A stretch of 64,000 nt of DNA, taken from the NCBI RefSeq assembly GCF_001425165.1, contig NZ_LMDU01000013.1, positions 124,001 to 188,000 of the forward strand, written 5' to 3'. Made by a program: the position numbers and the translations under genes. The notes beneath the pieces are model-generated. The model was not told the origin of the DNA, ran no database searches, and worked only from the letters and a program-made list of their open reading frames with translations. Origin of the DNA: Pelomonas sp. Root405 (GTDB lineage: Bacteria > Pseudomonadota > Gammaproteobacteria > Burkholderiales > Burkholderiaceae_C). Shown here piece by piece: positions 17,001 through 23,733 of the stretch (within the stretch, counting starts at the first letter, position 1; the number at the start of each line of letters is the position of its first letter).

Positions 17001-17883
17001 CGATGCGTCGCTGGCCGTGCGGCTCGAAGACCTTGTCCTGCTCGGCCTGGGACAGCCGCGCGAACAGCGGCAGAACCTCCACACCCGGCGGATGGTGCTT
17101 CCTCAAGGCTTCGGCCGCCTCGCGGATCTCGCGCTCGCCGGGCAGAAAGACCAGCACGTCGCCGCCGCCCTCGCGCCACAGCTCGTCCACCGCGTCGGTG
17201 ATGGCGTTGTTCAGGTCGTACTCGCGGCTTTCCTCGAAGGGCCGGTAACGCTGCTCGACCGGGTACAGCCGCCCCGACACCGTCAGCACTGGCGCCGGCC
17301 CTTTGCTGGACTCGAAATGCCGCGCAAACCGGTCGGCATCGATGGTGGCCGACGTGACGACGATCTTCAGGTCCGGCCGGCGCGGCAGCAGCTCGCGCAA
17401 ATAGCCAAGCAGGAAATCGATGTTGAGGCTGCGCTCGTGGGCCTCATCGATGATGAGGGTGTCGTAAGCCTTCAGCAGCGGGTCGCTCTGGGTCTCGGCC
17501 AGCAGGATGCCGTCCGTCATCAGCTTGACCGACGCCGTCTTGGCCAGCCGGTCCTGGAAGCGGACCTTGTAGCCGACCACATCGCCCAACGGCGTCTTCA
17601 GCTCCTCGGCGATGCGCTTGGCCACGCTGCTGGCGGCGATGCGCCGCGGCTGGGTGTGGCCGATCAGTCCGCCGCCGTTGATGCGCCCACGGCCCATCGC
17701 CAAAGCAATCTTGGGCAGTTGCGTGGTCTTGCCGGAGCCGGTCTCGCCGCAGACGATGACGACCTGGTGCTCCGCCATCGCGTGCGCGATCTCGTCACGC
17801 CGCGCCGAAACAGGAAGCGATTCAGGGAAGGAAATGGAAAGAGCCGGTTGAGGCAACCGGCTCTCGGGTCGTTCTGAATTCAT
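14044..17883 (-). CDS. hrpA: ATP-dependent RNA helicase HrpA (DEAH box)
   Basis: 1279 aa, the usual size for HrpA. Walker A is CGETGSGKTTQ (residues 45-55), followed by TQPRRIAASSVA (motif Ia), DEAHERS (motif II), VTSATID (motif III), LVFLPGEREI (motif IV), ATNVAETSLTVPGI (V) and QRAGRCGRV (VI). The long C-terminal region matches the OB-fold and DUF3418 extension of HrpA. HrpA unwinds RNA and in E. coli resolves stalled ribosomes and takes part in fimbrial mRNA processing. The ATG at 17883 (MNSERPESRLPQPAL) is preferred to in-frame upstream codons that lie in the divergent promoter. Divergent from argA with 40 bp between starts. Confidence 0.95.
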   Translation of the reverse strand: MNSERPESRLPQPALSISFPESLPVSARRDEIAHAMAEHQVVIVCGETGSGKTTQLPKIALAMGRGRINGGGLIGHTQPRRIAASSVAKRIAEELKTPLGDVVGYKVRFQDRLAKTASVKLMTDGILLAETQSDPLLKAYDTLIIDEAHERSLNIDFLLGYLRELLPRRPDLKIVVTSATIDADRFARHFESSKGPAPVLTVSGRLYPVEQRYRPFEESREYDLNNAITDAVDELWREGGGDVLVFLPGEREIREAAEALRKHHPPGVEVLPLFARLSQAEQDKVFEPHGQRRIVLATNVAETSLTVPGIRYVIDPGLARVKRYSYRNKVEQLLIEPVSQAASNQRAGRCGRVSNGICIRLYSEKEFNERPKFTDPEILRSSLAGVILRMKSLHLGEVERFPFLEPPRPKAIADGYQLLAELGATDDDNELTPLGKELSRLPLDPRVGRMILEAKNREALSEVLVIASALSGQDVRDRPMEAAQAADEKHKKFDDEKSEFSGYLKLWKWLEDSKGGGAEHKLSNRRHEQLLRENFISPRRVREWRDVYSQLLTVVAEHGWRLNQSPATYEQLHLSMLAGLLGNIGQKSDDEDWYLGARGIKFYRHPGAHLSKKPGRWIVAAELVDTSRLYGRGIANIEPQWLPPIAGHLIKTQLLEPHWEKKAAEVVALERATLYGIVLYSNKRVNFGRVDPRAAREIFIREGLVNDDLPDELVRQLPFLGHNRRQIAKVEALEHKSRRQDVLVDDELIYAFYDDKLPANVFSGATLLKWWREASKSDDKLLQLSQDELMRHEAAGVTSEAFPKVIRLGGVDCAATYLHEPGDARDGLTVTVPIFALNQVSEERAEWLVPGMLAAKVTALLKSLHQKPRARLTPLPDFVAEFVELQPFCQGGLVDTLLRAVKDRTQLAVQRNDFKLEQLPPHLFMNFRVVDEHGRQLGQGRQLAALKAELGGQARSAFQALAALKLPAAEAAKPAAAPVAGKGIRAEIVKPAAPARDAAQAYTDWTFGELPELLEVRKGGQTLIGFPALIDKGAHVEIEVFDEPEVAAAKHRAGLRRLIALQLKEPLKFLEKNIPDLQRMSVLYMGLGTAEELRDQIIGVALDLAFLADPLPTDPMSFKKRIEEGRSRLNLIAQEVARAAHAVLQELANAARKLKDSRPAKDVGDDVTAQLQRLVPKRFALDTPWAQLQHLPRYLKAITTRLDKLRADPARDARLMGEVKPLEQRYTRRLADLKGVRDARLDDFRWQLEELRVSLFAQELRTPQPVSVKRLDKVWSQLS

Positions 17884-17891
17884 TGAGCGCG

Positions 17892-17898
17892 TATTGTC
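17892..17898. promoter_or_regulatory. Shared -10 region between divergent hrpA and argA
   Basis: The 40-bp interval contains one A+T-rich site. Read on the + strand it gives TATTGT, 26 nt before the argA ATG; on the minus strand it gives GACAAT, 9 nt before the hrpA ATG. If both are used, polymerases for the two genes would compete for the same bases. No clear -35 elements are visible. Confidence 0.35.
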
Positions 17899-17923
17899 CC
17901 GCAGCCATGGAGAATCCCGCCCC

Positions 17924-19267
17924 ATGACCGGTCTTGTCTTCCCTCACACCTTCGTGCCCTGGTTTCGCGCCGTGGCGCCGTACATCCATGCCTACCGTGG
18001 CGAGACCTTCGTCGTCGGCATGCCGGGGGAGCTGATTGCCGCCGGCAAGCTGAATGCCTTCGTGCAGGACCTGGCCATCCTGCATGCCATGGGCATCAAG
18101 ATCGTCCTGGTGCATGGCTTTCGTCCCCAGGTCAACGAGCAACTCGCCGCCAAGGGCCAGACCCCGCGCTTCAGCCACGGTCGCCGCATCACCGACGCCG
18201 TGGCGCTGGACTGCGCGCAGGAAGCCGCTGGCCAGCTGCGCTTCGAGATCGAGGCCGCGTTCAGCCAAGGCCTGCCCAACACACCCATGGCCAATGCCAC
18301 GGTGCGTGTCGTCTCGGGCAACTTCCTGACCGCTCGCCCGGTCGGCATCGTTGACGGCGTGGACTTTGAGCATTCAGGCCTGGTGCGCAAGGTCGACGGC
18401 GCCGCCATCCAGCGCGCCATCGACATCGGCGCCATCGTGCTCTTGTCGCCGTTCGGCTTCTCACCCACCGGCGAGGCTTTCAACCTGTCGATGGAAGACG
18501 TCGCCACGTCGGCGGCCATCGCGCTGCAGGCCGACAAGCTGCTGTTCGTCTGCGAGGTGCCCGGCGTGCCCGAGAACCCAGCCGACCCCGACAGCGCCAT
18601 CGACACCGAGTTGGCACTGGCCGACGCCGAGCGCATGCTCGCCAACGCCGGCCCGGCGCCAGAGCCGACGGACGTCGCCTTCTACCTGCGCCACTGCGCC
18701 GAAGCCTGCCGCGCCGGCGTCGAGCGCTCTCACATCATCCCGTTCGCCGTTGACGGCGCGTTGCTGCAGGAGGTCTATACCCACGACGGCATCGGCACCA
18801 TGGTCGTCGACGAGAAGCTGGAGAGCCTGCGCGAGGCCAGCGCCGACGACGTGGCGGGCATCATTCAGCTCATCGAACCCTTCGAGCGCGACGGCACGCT
18901 GGTCAAGCGCAGTCGCACGGAGATCGAGCGCGATGCCGAGATGTATACGGTCATCGAACACGATGGCGTCATCTTCGGCTGCGCGGCGCTCTACCCTTAT
19001 GTGGAGGCCCGTACCGCCGAAATGGCCGCGCTGACGGTGTCCGCCGAAGTGCAGGGACAGGGCGACGGCGACCGGCTGCTGAAAAGAATCGAACAGCGCG
19101 CCAAGGCCATGGGCCTGGACAGCATCTTCGTGCTCACCACGCGAACCAAGCACTGGTTCATCAAACGCGGTTTCCAGCAGGTCGACCCGGAATGGCTGCC
19201 CGAGGAACGCAAGCGCAAATACAACTGGGACCGGCGCTCGCTGGTGCTGATCAAGAAATTCAACTAA
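17924..19267 (+). CDS. argA: N-acetylglutamate synthase (amino-acid N-acetyltransferase)
   Basis: First step of arginine biosynthesis: acetyl-CoA plus glutamate to N-acetylglutamate. The 447-aa product begins with an acetylglutamate-kinase-like domain (IHAYRGETFVVGMPGELIAA, KIVLVHGFRPQVNEQL, VVSGNFLTARPVGIVDGVDF) that carries the arginine feedback site in this family, and ends with a GNAT domain (about 300-447: GCAALYPYVEARTAEMAALT, QGDGDRLLKRIEQRA, FVLTTRTKHWFIKRGFQQ). The ATG at 17924 has GGAGA 10 nt upstream. Followed by a strong terminator, so probably monocistronic. Confidence 0.95.
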   Translation: MTGLVFPHTFVPWFRAVAPYIHAYRGETFVVGMPGELIAAGKLNAFVQDLAILHAMGIKIVLVHGFRPQVNEQLAAKGQTPRFSHGRRITDAVALDCAQEAAGQLRFEIEAAFSQGLPNTPMANATVRVVSGNFLTARPVGIVDGVDFEHSGLVRKVDGAAIQRAIDIGAIVLLSPFGFSPTGEAFNLSMEDVATSAAIALQADKLLFVCEVPGVPENPADPDSAIDTELALADAERMLANAGPAPEPTDVAFYLRHCAEACRAGVERSHIIPFAVDGALLQEVYTHDGIGTMVVDEKLESLREASADDVAGIIQLIEPFERDGTLVKRSRTEIERDAEMYTVIEHDGVIFGCAALYPYVEARTAEMAALTVSAEVQGQGDGDRLLKRIEQRAKAMGLDSIFVLTTRTKHWFIKRGFQQVDPEWLPEERKRKYNWDRRSLVLIKKFN

Positions 19268-19299
19268 GCCGCCAACAAGCCCCGCTGGGCTTGGCTGAT

Positions 19300-19340
19300 A
19301 CGGCCGGCGCGCTAAAGTGCCGGCCGTTTTCCATTTTTGT
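19300..19340 (+). terminator. Terminator after argA
   Basis: A perfect 9-bp stem, ACGGCCGGC (19300-19308) with GCCGGCCGT (19319-19327), loop of 10 nt, followed by TTTCCATTTTTG. It lies 33 nt after the argA stop and 16-29 nt before the next ATG. The loop contains TAAAGT, so part of the structure could overlap a promoter for the next gene. Confidence 0.75.
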
Positions 19341-19355
19341 GTTCAGGAGCCCACC

Positions 19356-19634
19356 ATGCCCCGCGTCGTCCAATGCGCCTATCTGAAGAAAGAAGCCGAA
19401 GGGCTGGACTTCCCGCCCTACCCGGCGCATACCGAACTCGGCAAGAAGGTCTGGGAAAACGTCAGCAAGGAAGCCTGGGCGGCCTGGATGAAGCACCAGA
19501 CCATGCTGGTCAATGAAAACCGCCTGAACCTCGCCGATTTGCGCGCCCGCCAATACCTGATGCGCCAAGCTGAGCAATTCTTCTTCGGCACGGGTGCCGA
19601 AGCAGTGGCCGGCTATGTGCCGCCATCAGCCTGA
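19356..19634 (+). CDS. yggX: Probable Fe(2+)-trafficking protein (YggX family)
   Basis: 92 aa starting [19 protein letters not shown], with [20 protein letters not shown] and [14 protein letters not shown], all invariant YggX segments; Cys7 is the conserved residue linked to iron binding and protection of Fe-S clusters from oxidation. The ATG is preceded by CAGGAG at 7 nt. It lies behind the argA terminator and is followed by 320 bp without a strong gene. Confidence 0.95.
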   Translation: MPRVVQCAYLKKEAEGLDFPPYPAHTELGKKVWENVSKEAWAAWMKHQTMLVNENRLNLADLRARQYLMRQAEQFFFGTGAEAVAGYVPPSA

Positions 19635-19954
19635 ACTGACGGGGCACCTTAACGGCGGTGCTGCCATTGCCTGATCTCGCACCATATTGAACAGCACCGT
19701 CTCAGTGGTTGCGCGTCAAGTAACGACCAGGCCGACATGAGCGAATGCGGCAGCGTCGATTCCAAGCCGTGCGTATTTGGCGGCAGCGAATGGAAACCCG
19801 TAGTCCAATCCCAACGAAAACTCTTGCCTGATTCCCTGGCTCGCGATTTAATTCAGCCGCGGAGATAATCGCCGGGCCCCGCGCCCAGCACCTCCGAGGC
19901 CTCGATGCTTTCCATCGAGCGTCTCACCGGTCAAATCGCAAGAGGAATAGCAGC
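19635..19954 (+). other. Non-coding interval with the promoter and leader of the H-NS-like gene
   Basis: 320 bp of lower G+C than its surroundings. It contains a promoter candidate (next entry), then a leader of about 95 nt with an AAGAGG ribosome binding site before the ATG at 19955. A 43-codon ATG frame (19737-19868, MSECGSVDSKPCVFGG at its start) exists but has no ribosome binding site, mixed third-position composition and runs over the promoter; I do not call it a gene. No repeats or RNA family recognised. Confidence 0.5.
19824..19852 (+). promoter_or_regulatory. Sigma-70 promoter candidate for the H-NS-like gene
   Basis: TTGCCT (19824-19829), 17-bp spacer, TTTAAT (19847-19852), predicting a start near 19859. 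A second -10-like GATAAT lies at 19864-19869. The surrounding A+T richness is consistent with autoregulation by an H-NS-type protein, but that is inference. Confidence 0.55.
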
Positions 19955-20251
19955 ATGTCCAATCTCAAGGAACTTCTGGCTCAACGCGCGGCGCTTGATG
20001 AGCAAATCAGCCAAACCAAGGAGCGTGAACGCGGCGAAGCGGTATCTAAGGTCAAATCCTTGATGAGCGAATATGGCCTGACGGTTGCTGATCTCAGCAT
20101 GCGCACGCCCAAGCCGGTCAAGGTCTCGAAGGTTGCCGCCAAATATCGCAACCAGGCTACCGGCGAAACCTGGAGTGGTCGCGGCCTGCAGCCGAAATGG
20201 TTGAAAGCGGCCATTGCAGGCGGCGCCAAGCTGACGGATTTCGCGGTCTAA
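19955..20251 (+). CDS. H-NS family nucleoid-associated protein
   Basis: 98 aa. The N-terminal 45 residues (MSNLKELLAQRAALDEQISQ, then KERERGEAVSKVKSLMSEYG) form the coiled-coil oligomerisation region. A basic linker (TPKPVKVSKVAAK) leads to the C-terminal DNA-binding motif YRNQATGETWSGRGLQPKWL followed by LKAAIAGGAKLTDFAV, the hallmark of the betaproteobacterial H-NS/BpH3 group. Such proteins bind A+T-rich DNA and silence transcription. It has its own promoter and a strong terminator, so it is monocistronic. Confidence 0.95.
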   Translation: MSNLKELLAQRAALDEQISQTKERERGEAVSKVKSLMSEYGLTVADLSMRTPKPVKVSKVAAKYRNQATGETWSGRGLQPKWLKAAIAGGAKLTDFAV

Positions 20252-20341
20252 AGCTGTCGAGCCACTCTCTTTTCCCGGGTCGCATTCGTCACGAATAAGT
20301 AGCCTCTCGCACAGTCGGCGCCGAGGCGCACCACCCAAGCA

Positions 20342-20372
20342 GGGGCCATCTTCGGGATGGCCCCTTTCTTTT
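20342..20372 (+). terminator. Terminator of the H-NS-like gene
   Basis: A 9-bp perfect stem GGGGCCATC / GATGGCCCC with a TTCGG loop, followed by TTTCTTTT. It lies 90 nt downstream of the stop codon. Confidence 0.88.
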
Positions 20373-20400
20373 GCGGCGGGCACCACGCCTAAACTGCGCC

Positions 20401-20556
20401 ATGCCTTTCGTCACATTGTTCGAAGCCAAAGCCCGCGGGTTTCTGCGGGGTGCGTTGCTTCATTGCAAAGACGAGATTCCGCCCATGTCGCTCCGCCCTT
20501 TCCACCCTGCCCGCGCGCGCCAAGCCGTGCTGAGGTCGACGCAGGTATCGGCCTGA
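20401..20556 (+). CDS. Possible 51-aa leader ORF before the GGDEF/EAL gene
   Basis: An ATG at 20401 opens a 51-codon frame (MPFVTLFEAKARGFLRGALL at its start, ending LRSTQVSA) whose TGA is 3 nt before the ATG of the large GGDEF/EAL gene. A TAAACT hexamer ends 5 nt before this ATG, the same placement as for several other genes in the window, so a leaderless transcript could start here. Composition is only weakly protein-like and no family is recognised. It may be a leader peptide, or simply the transcribed upstream region. Confidence 0.3.
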   Translation: MPFVTLFEAKARGFLRGALLHCKDEIPPMSLRPFHPARARQAVLRSTQVSA

Positions 20557-20559
20557 TCC

Positions 20560-23500
20560 ATGGTTTTGCATTCCGGCACGCCTGATTCCGGCGCCTACGA
20601 GCAGGGCGCGGATCTGAGCGTCCAGGCGCCGCCTTCCACGACGTTGCCGCCGGGCCCCCGCCGTATCCATGCCCCCCGCGGCTGGCGCTCGCTGCGGCGC
20701 GTCGGGCTGGCGGCATTGTCCGGCCTGGGGGGCGGCCTGATCGGCGCCTGGGCTCTGGCCACTGACATGCTGCCGCCGATATTGCGCCTGCCGCAACCGG
20801 CGGGCGCGGTGCCGGCGCAGGATTTGCTGATCCCGCTGCTGCTGGCCGCCCTGAGCCTGCTGCTGCTGTGGCGACTCAGCGCCTGGGCGCTGCCGCTATT
20901 CATGGCCGGTTGGCTGCTTGGCGCCAGCCTCCCGCTCTTCTTGACGCCGACCCCCGACTCGGCCGCAGCGCTGGACTTGCTGACCTCCGCACCGGTGCTT
21001 GCCGTGCTGGCATTGCCGCTGCTGGCGACGGTGCTCAACCGCACGTTGCTGCGTCGTCTTGGGCTCACCGGGCGGCTGACCGGCTGGCGCGAGGTCGGCC
21101 TGTTCGGATTGCTCGCCGGTGTCGGGGCGCCGTTGCTGAGCGGCCTGCTGACGCTCGGTGCGCTGCTGGCCGCTGGCGTGTCGCTGCCCGGGGCCGTTAC
21201 AGGTGCGCTGGAGCTTGCGGCAGCCTGCGCGCTCGGCCTGGTGAGCGCTGGCACCGCGCTCCAGGCCAGCTCCCAAAGACCACGCCGCGGTAATCGGTGG
21301 TTGGCCCGTGGCCTCGCCGTGGCCGCTGTCGCCGCGCAGGCGGGGCTGACCTGGCTGCCCGACGTCAACGCACTGCTGTTGCTGCCGCATCTGCTGCTCT
21401 GCCTGCACGCGCTGCAGGCGTCACCGCGGGCCAATGCCAGCCTCGGCATCGGTTTGCTGGTTCTGTGGGCCGTGTGCGCGCCGCCCACGCCGACGGCCTA
21501 TGCGATCGGTGCGGCGCTGGCCTTCGGGCCGCTGTTCATCGTCGCGCTCAGCCAGCAGCAACTGCGCGACCGCGACGGCTGGCGCAGCGCACTCGACGCC
21601 CAGGGCCTGGCTTTGGCCGAATGGCGGCTGCCCGAGGGCCGGCGCCACGCATCGGCGCGCTGGCTGGCGCTAACGACGCCCGTCGATGGCAGCACGAGCG
21701 GCAGCGCGCCGCTGGACTGGCTGCACCTGGCGCATCCCCGCGACCGCGAGCCCGTGCGCCGTGCGCTGCGCGAGCTGCTTGCAGACCGGCACCGCAATCA
21801 CCTTGGTCTGTCGTTGCGCCTGGCGGCTGACGGTGGTGACTGGCGCTGGCACGAGCTCCAGGCCCACATACCGCTGCGTGACCGCCAGGGACGCGCGCGC
21901 GGGCTGATCGCGACCTTGGCCGATGTCAGCTGGCGCCACACCGCCGAGGAACGCGAGCGCATGTCCGCCACGCTGTTCCAGCAGGCCAGCGAGGGCCTGG
22001 CCATCGTCGACATGCAGTGGCGCATCGTCGAGGTCAACCCGGCCTATTGCGACATCCTGCATGCGCCGCGCGAGGCCCTTGTCGGCCGGCTGGCCACGCC
22101 GCTGAGTGCGGCCAACCTGCAGCGCAGCGGCCATGGGCTCAGCGCCCTCCAGGCTGAGCTGGGCGCCGGCCGAAGCTGGAGCGGCCAGCTGCAGGCCGAG
22201 CTGGACGATGGTGGCAGCCATGTCTTCGCCGCCAAGCTCAGCCCCGTGCCCGAGCCCGACGGCGTCAGCGCGCGCTGGCGGGTGCTCAGCCTGATCGACC
22301 TGGGCGAAAGCCTGCGCCAGCAAGACCTGCTGCGCCGGCGCCTGCGCTATGACCTCGCCACCGGCCTGCCCAACCGCGACGAGTTCATGCGCTTGCTGCA
22401 GCTGGCCCTGGTGGCGGCCAACCGCGATGGGTTCAAGCTGGTCGTCGGCGTCATCGACCTTGACGACTTCGGTCCCGTCAATGCCGAGCACGGCCAGCTC
22501 GTCGCCGACGCGGTGCTGCTGCAGCTCAGCGGCCGGCTGCAGGCGACGCTGCGCGGGTCGCGTGGGGCAGCGCCGGACACGGCCGACCAACTCGCGCGCC
22601 TGCACGGCGACGAGTTTGCCGTGCTGATGCGCGTGCAGTCTCCCGAGGAGGCCCAGCGCGGCGCCGAGCGCCTGCTGGCCGTGCTGTCAACGCCGGTCGC
22701 CGTGCGCGAGAGCCGGGTTGGCAACGGCATGGCGTTGGAGATTGGTGCCAGCATGGGCGCCACCCTTTACCCGCATGACGACGCCGACCCCGAAACGCTG
22801 CTGCGCCACGCCGGACACGCCCTCTATCGCGCCAAGCACGCCGGGCGCGGTCGCATCCAGTTCCACGACCCGACGCTGGACCAGCGGGACGAAGCCGGCC
22901 TGATCGCGCTGGCCCGTCTGCAGCGCGCGCTCGACAGCAATGAGCTGCTGCTGCATTACCAACCGCAAATCGACCTGCGCACGGGTCAAGTCATGGGTGT
23001 CGAGGCCTTGCTGCGTTGGCAGCATCCAGATCGCGGCCTGCTGGCCCCGGCGCATTTCCTGCCGCTGATCGAGACCACGGGCCTGGCAGTCCAGATTGGC
23101 GACTGGGTGATCGAGCAGGCGCTGGCGCAGACGGCAGCCTGGGCGCGCGCCGGTGTCAACGGCGGCAAGGGGCTGCAAGTCAGCGTCAATGTCGGCGCCC
23201 GCCAACTCAGCCGCCACGACTTTCCGCAGCGCCTGCAGGAACTCATCCAGCGCCAGCCGCCGGAAGCGGCCGCGCTGCTGCACCTGGATGTGCTGGAGGC
23301 CGACGCCCTAACCGAAACCGCTGCAACGCAGGCCCTGATCCAGCGCTGCCTGGGCCTGGGGATCGGCATTGCGCTGGACGACTTCGGTGCCGGCTACTCG
23401 CGGCTGGCCTCGCTGAAACGCCTGTCCGTCGACACCTTGAAGCTCGACCGCAGCTATGTGCAAGGCATGCTGGGCGATGCGCAGGACTTGTCGCTGGTCG

Positions 23501-23724
23501 AGAGCGTCATCGGCCTGGCCCGCAACATCGGATGCGGCGTGCTCGCCAAGGGTGTTGAAAGCCGTGCCCACGCCCGCGAGCTGCTGCGCCTGGGCTGCCG
23601 CCTCGGGCAAGGCAACGGCATCGCGGCGGCCATGCACCCGACGGCCCTTGGCGGATGGATGGAATCCTTTGCCCGCAGCGACTGGGTGGGTCATTTGAAG
23701 ATCCCCTCGCAGGTCAATCCGTAA
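20560..23724 (+). CDS. Membrane-bound GGDEF/EAL c-di-GMP signalling protein with PAS domains
   Basis: 1054 aa. Residues about 45-330 hold eight or so hydrophobic helices, an unclassified membrane sensor. Two PAS-like regions follow (about 335-450 and 465-590, the latter starting LFQQASEGLAIVDMQWRIVE). The GGDEF domain (about 600-765) has RLHGDEFAVL, so the signature is HGDEF at 682-686. The EAL domain (about 780-1045) has VEALLRWQHPDRG (E815), SVNVGARQL, DDFGAGYSRLASLKRL (D940, D941) and LDRSYV, but AKGVE instead of AEGVE (Lys997) and QGNG instead of QGY. Synthesis and hydrolysis activity are therefore both uncertain. Its stop is 9 nt before dnaG. Confidence 0.88.
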   Translation: MVLHSGTPDSGAYEQGADLSVQAPPSTTLPPGPRRIHAPRGWRSLRRVGLAALSGLGGGLIGAWALATDMLPPILRLPQPAGAVPAQDLLIPLLLAALSLLLLWRLSAWALPLFMAGWLLGASLPLFLTPTPDSAAALDLLTSAPVLAVLALPLLATVLNRTLLRRLGLTGRLTGWREVGLFGLLAGVGAPLLSGLLTLGALLAAGVSLPGAVTGALELAAACALGLVSAGTALQASSQRPRRGNRWLARGLAVAAVAAQAGLTWLPDVNALLLLPHLLLCLHALQASPRANASLGIGLLVLWAVCAPPTPTAYAIGAALAFGPLFIVALSQQQLRDRDGWRSALDAQGLALAEWRLPEGRRHASARWLALTTPVDGSTSGSAPLDWLHLAHPRDREPVRRALRELLADRHRNHLGLSLRLAADGGDWRWHELQAHIPLRDRQGRARGLIATLADVSWRHTAEERERMSATLFQQASEGLAIVDMQWRIVEVNPAYCDILHAPREALVGRLATPLSAANLQRSGHGLSALQAELGAGRSWSGQLQAELDDGGSHVFAAKLSPVPEPDGVSARWRVLSLIDLGESLRQQDLLRRRLRYDLATGLPNRDEFMRLLQLALVAANRDGFKLVVGVIDLDDFGPVNAEHGQLVADAVLLQLSGRLQATLRGSRGAAPDTADQLARLHGDEFAVLMRVQSPEEAQRGAERLLAVLSTPVAVRESRVGNGMALEIGASMGATLYPHDDADPETLLRHAGHALYRAKHAGRGRIQFHDPTLDQRDEAGLIALARLQRALDSNELLLHYQPQIDLRTGQVMGVEALLRWQHPDRGLLAPAHFLPLIETTGLAVQIGDWVIEQALAQTAAWARAGVNGGKGLQVSVNVGARQLSRHDFPQRLQELIQRQPPEAAALLHLDVLEADALTETAATQALIQRCLGLGIGIALDDFGAGYSRLASLKRLSVDTLKLDRSYVQGMLGDAQDLSLVESVIGLARNIGCGVLAKGVESRAHARELLRLGCRLGQGNGIAAAMHPTALGGWMESFARSDWVGHLKIPSQVNP

Positions 23725-23733
23725 ACTGCCGGG

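Noticed and set aside
19737-19868. A 43-codon ORF before the H-NS-like gene.
   Set aside because: No ribosome binding site, mixed codon composition, and it overlaps the predicted promoter.
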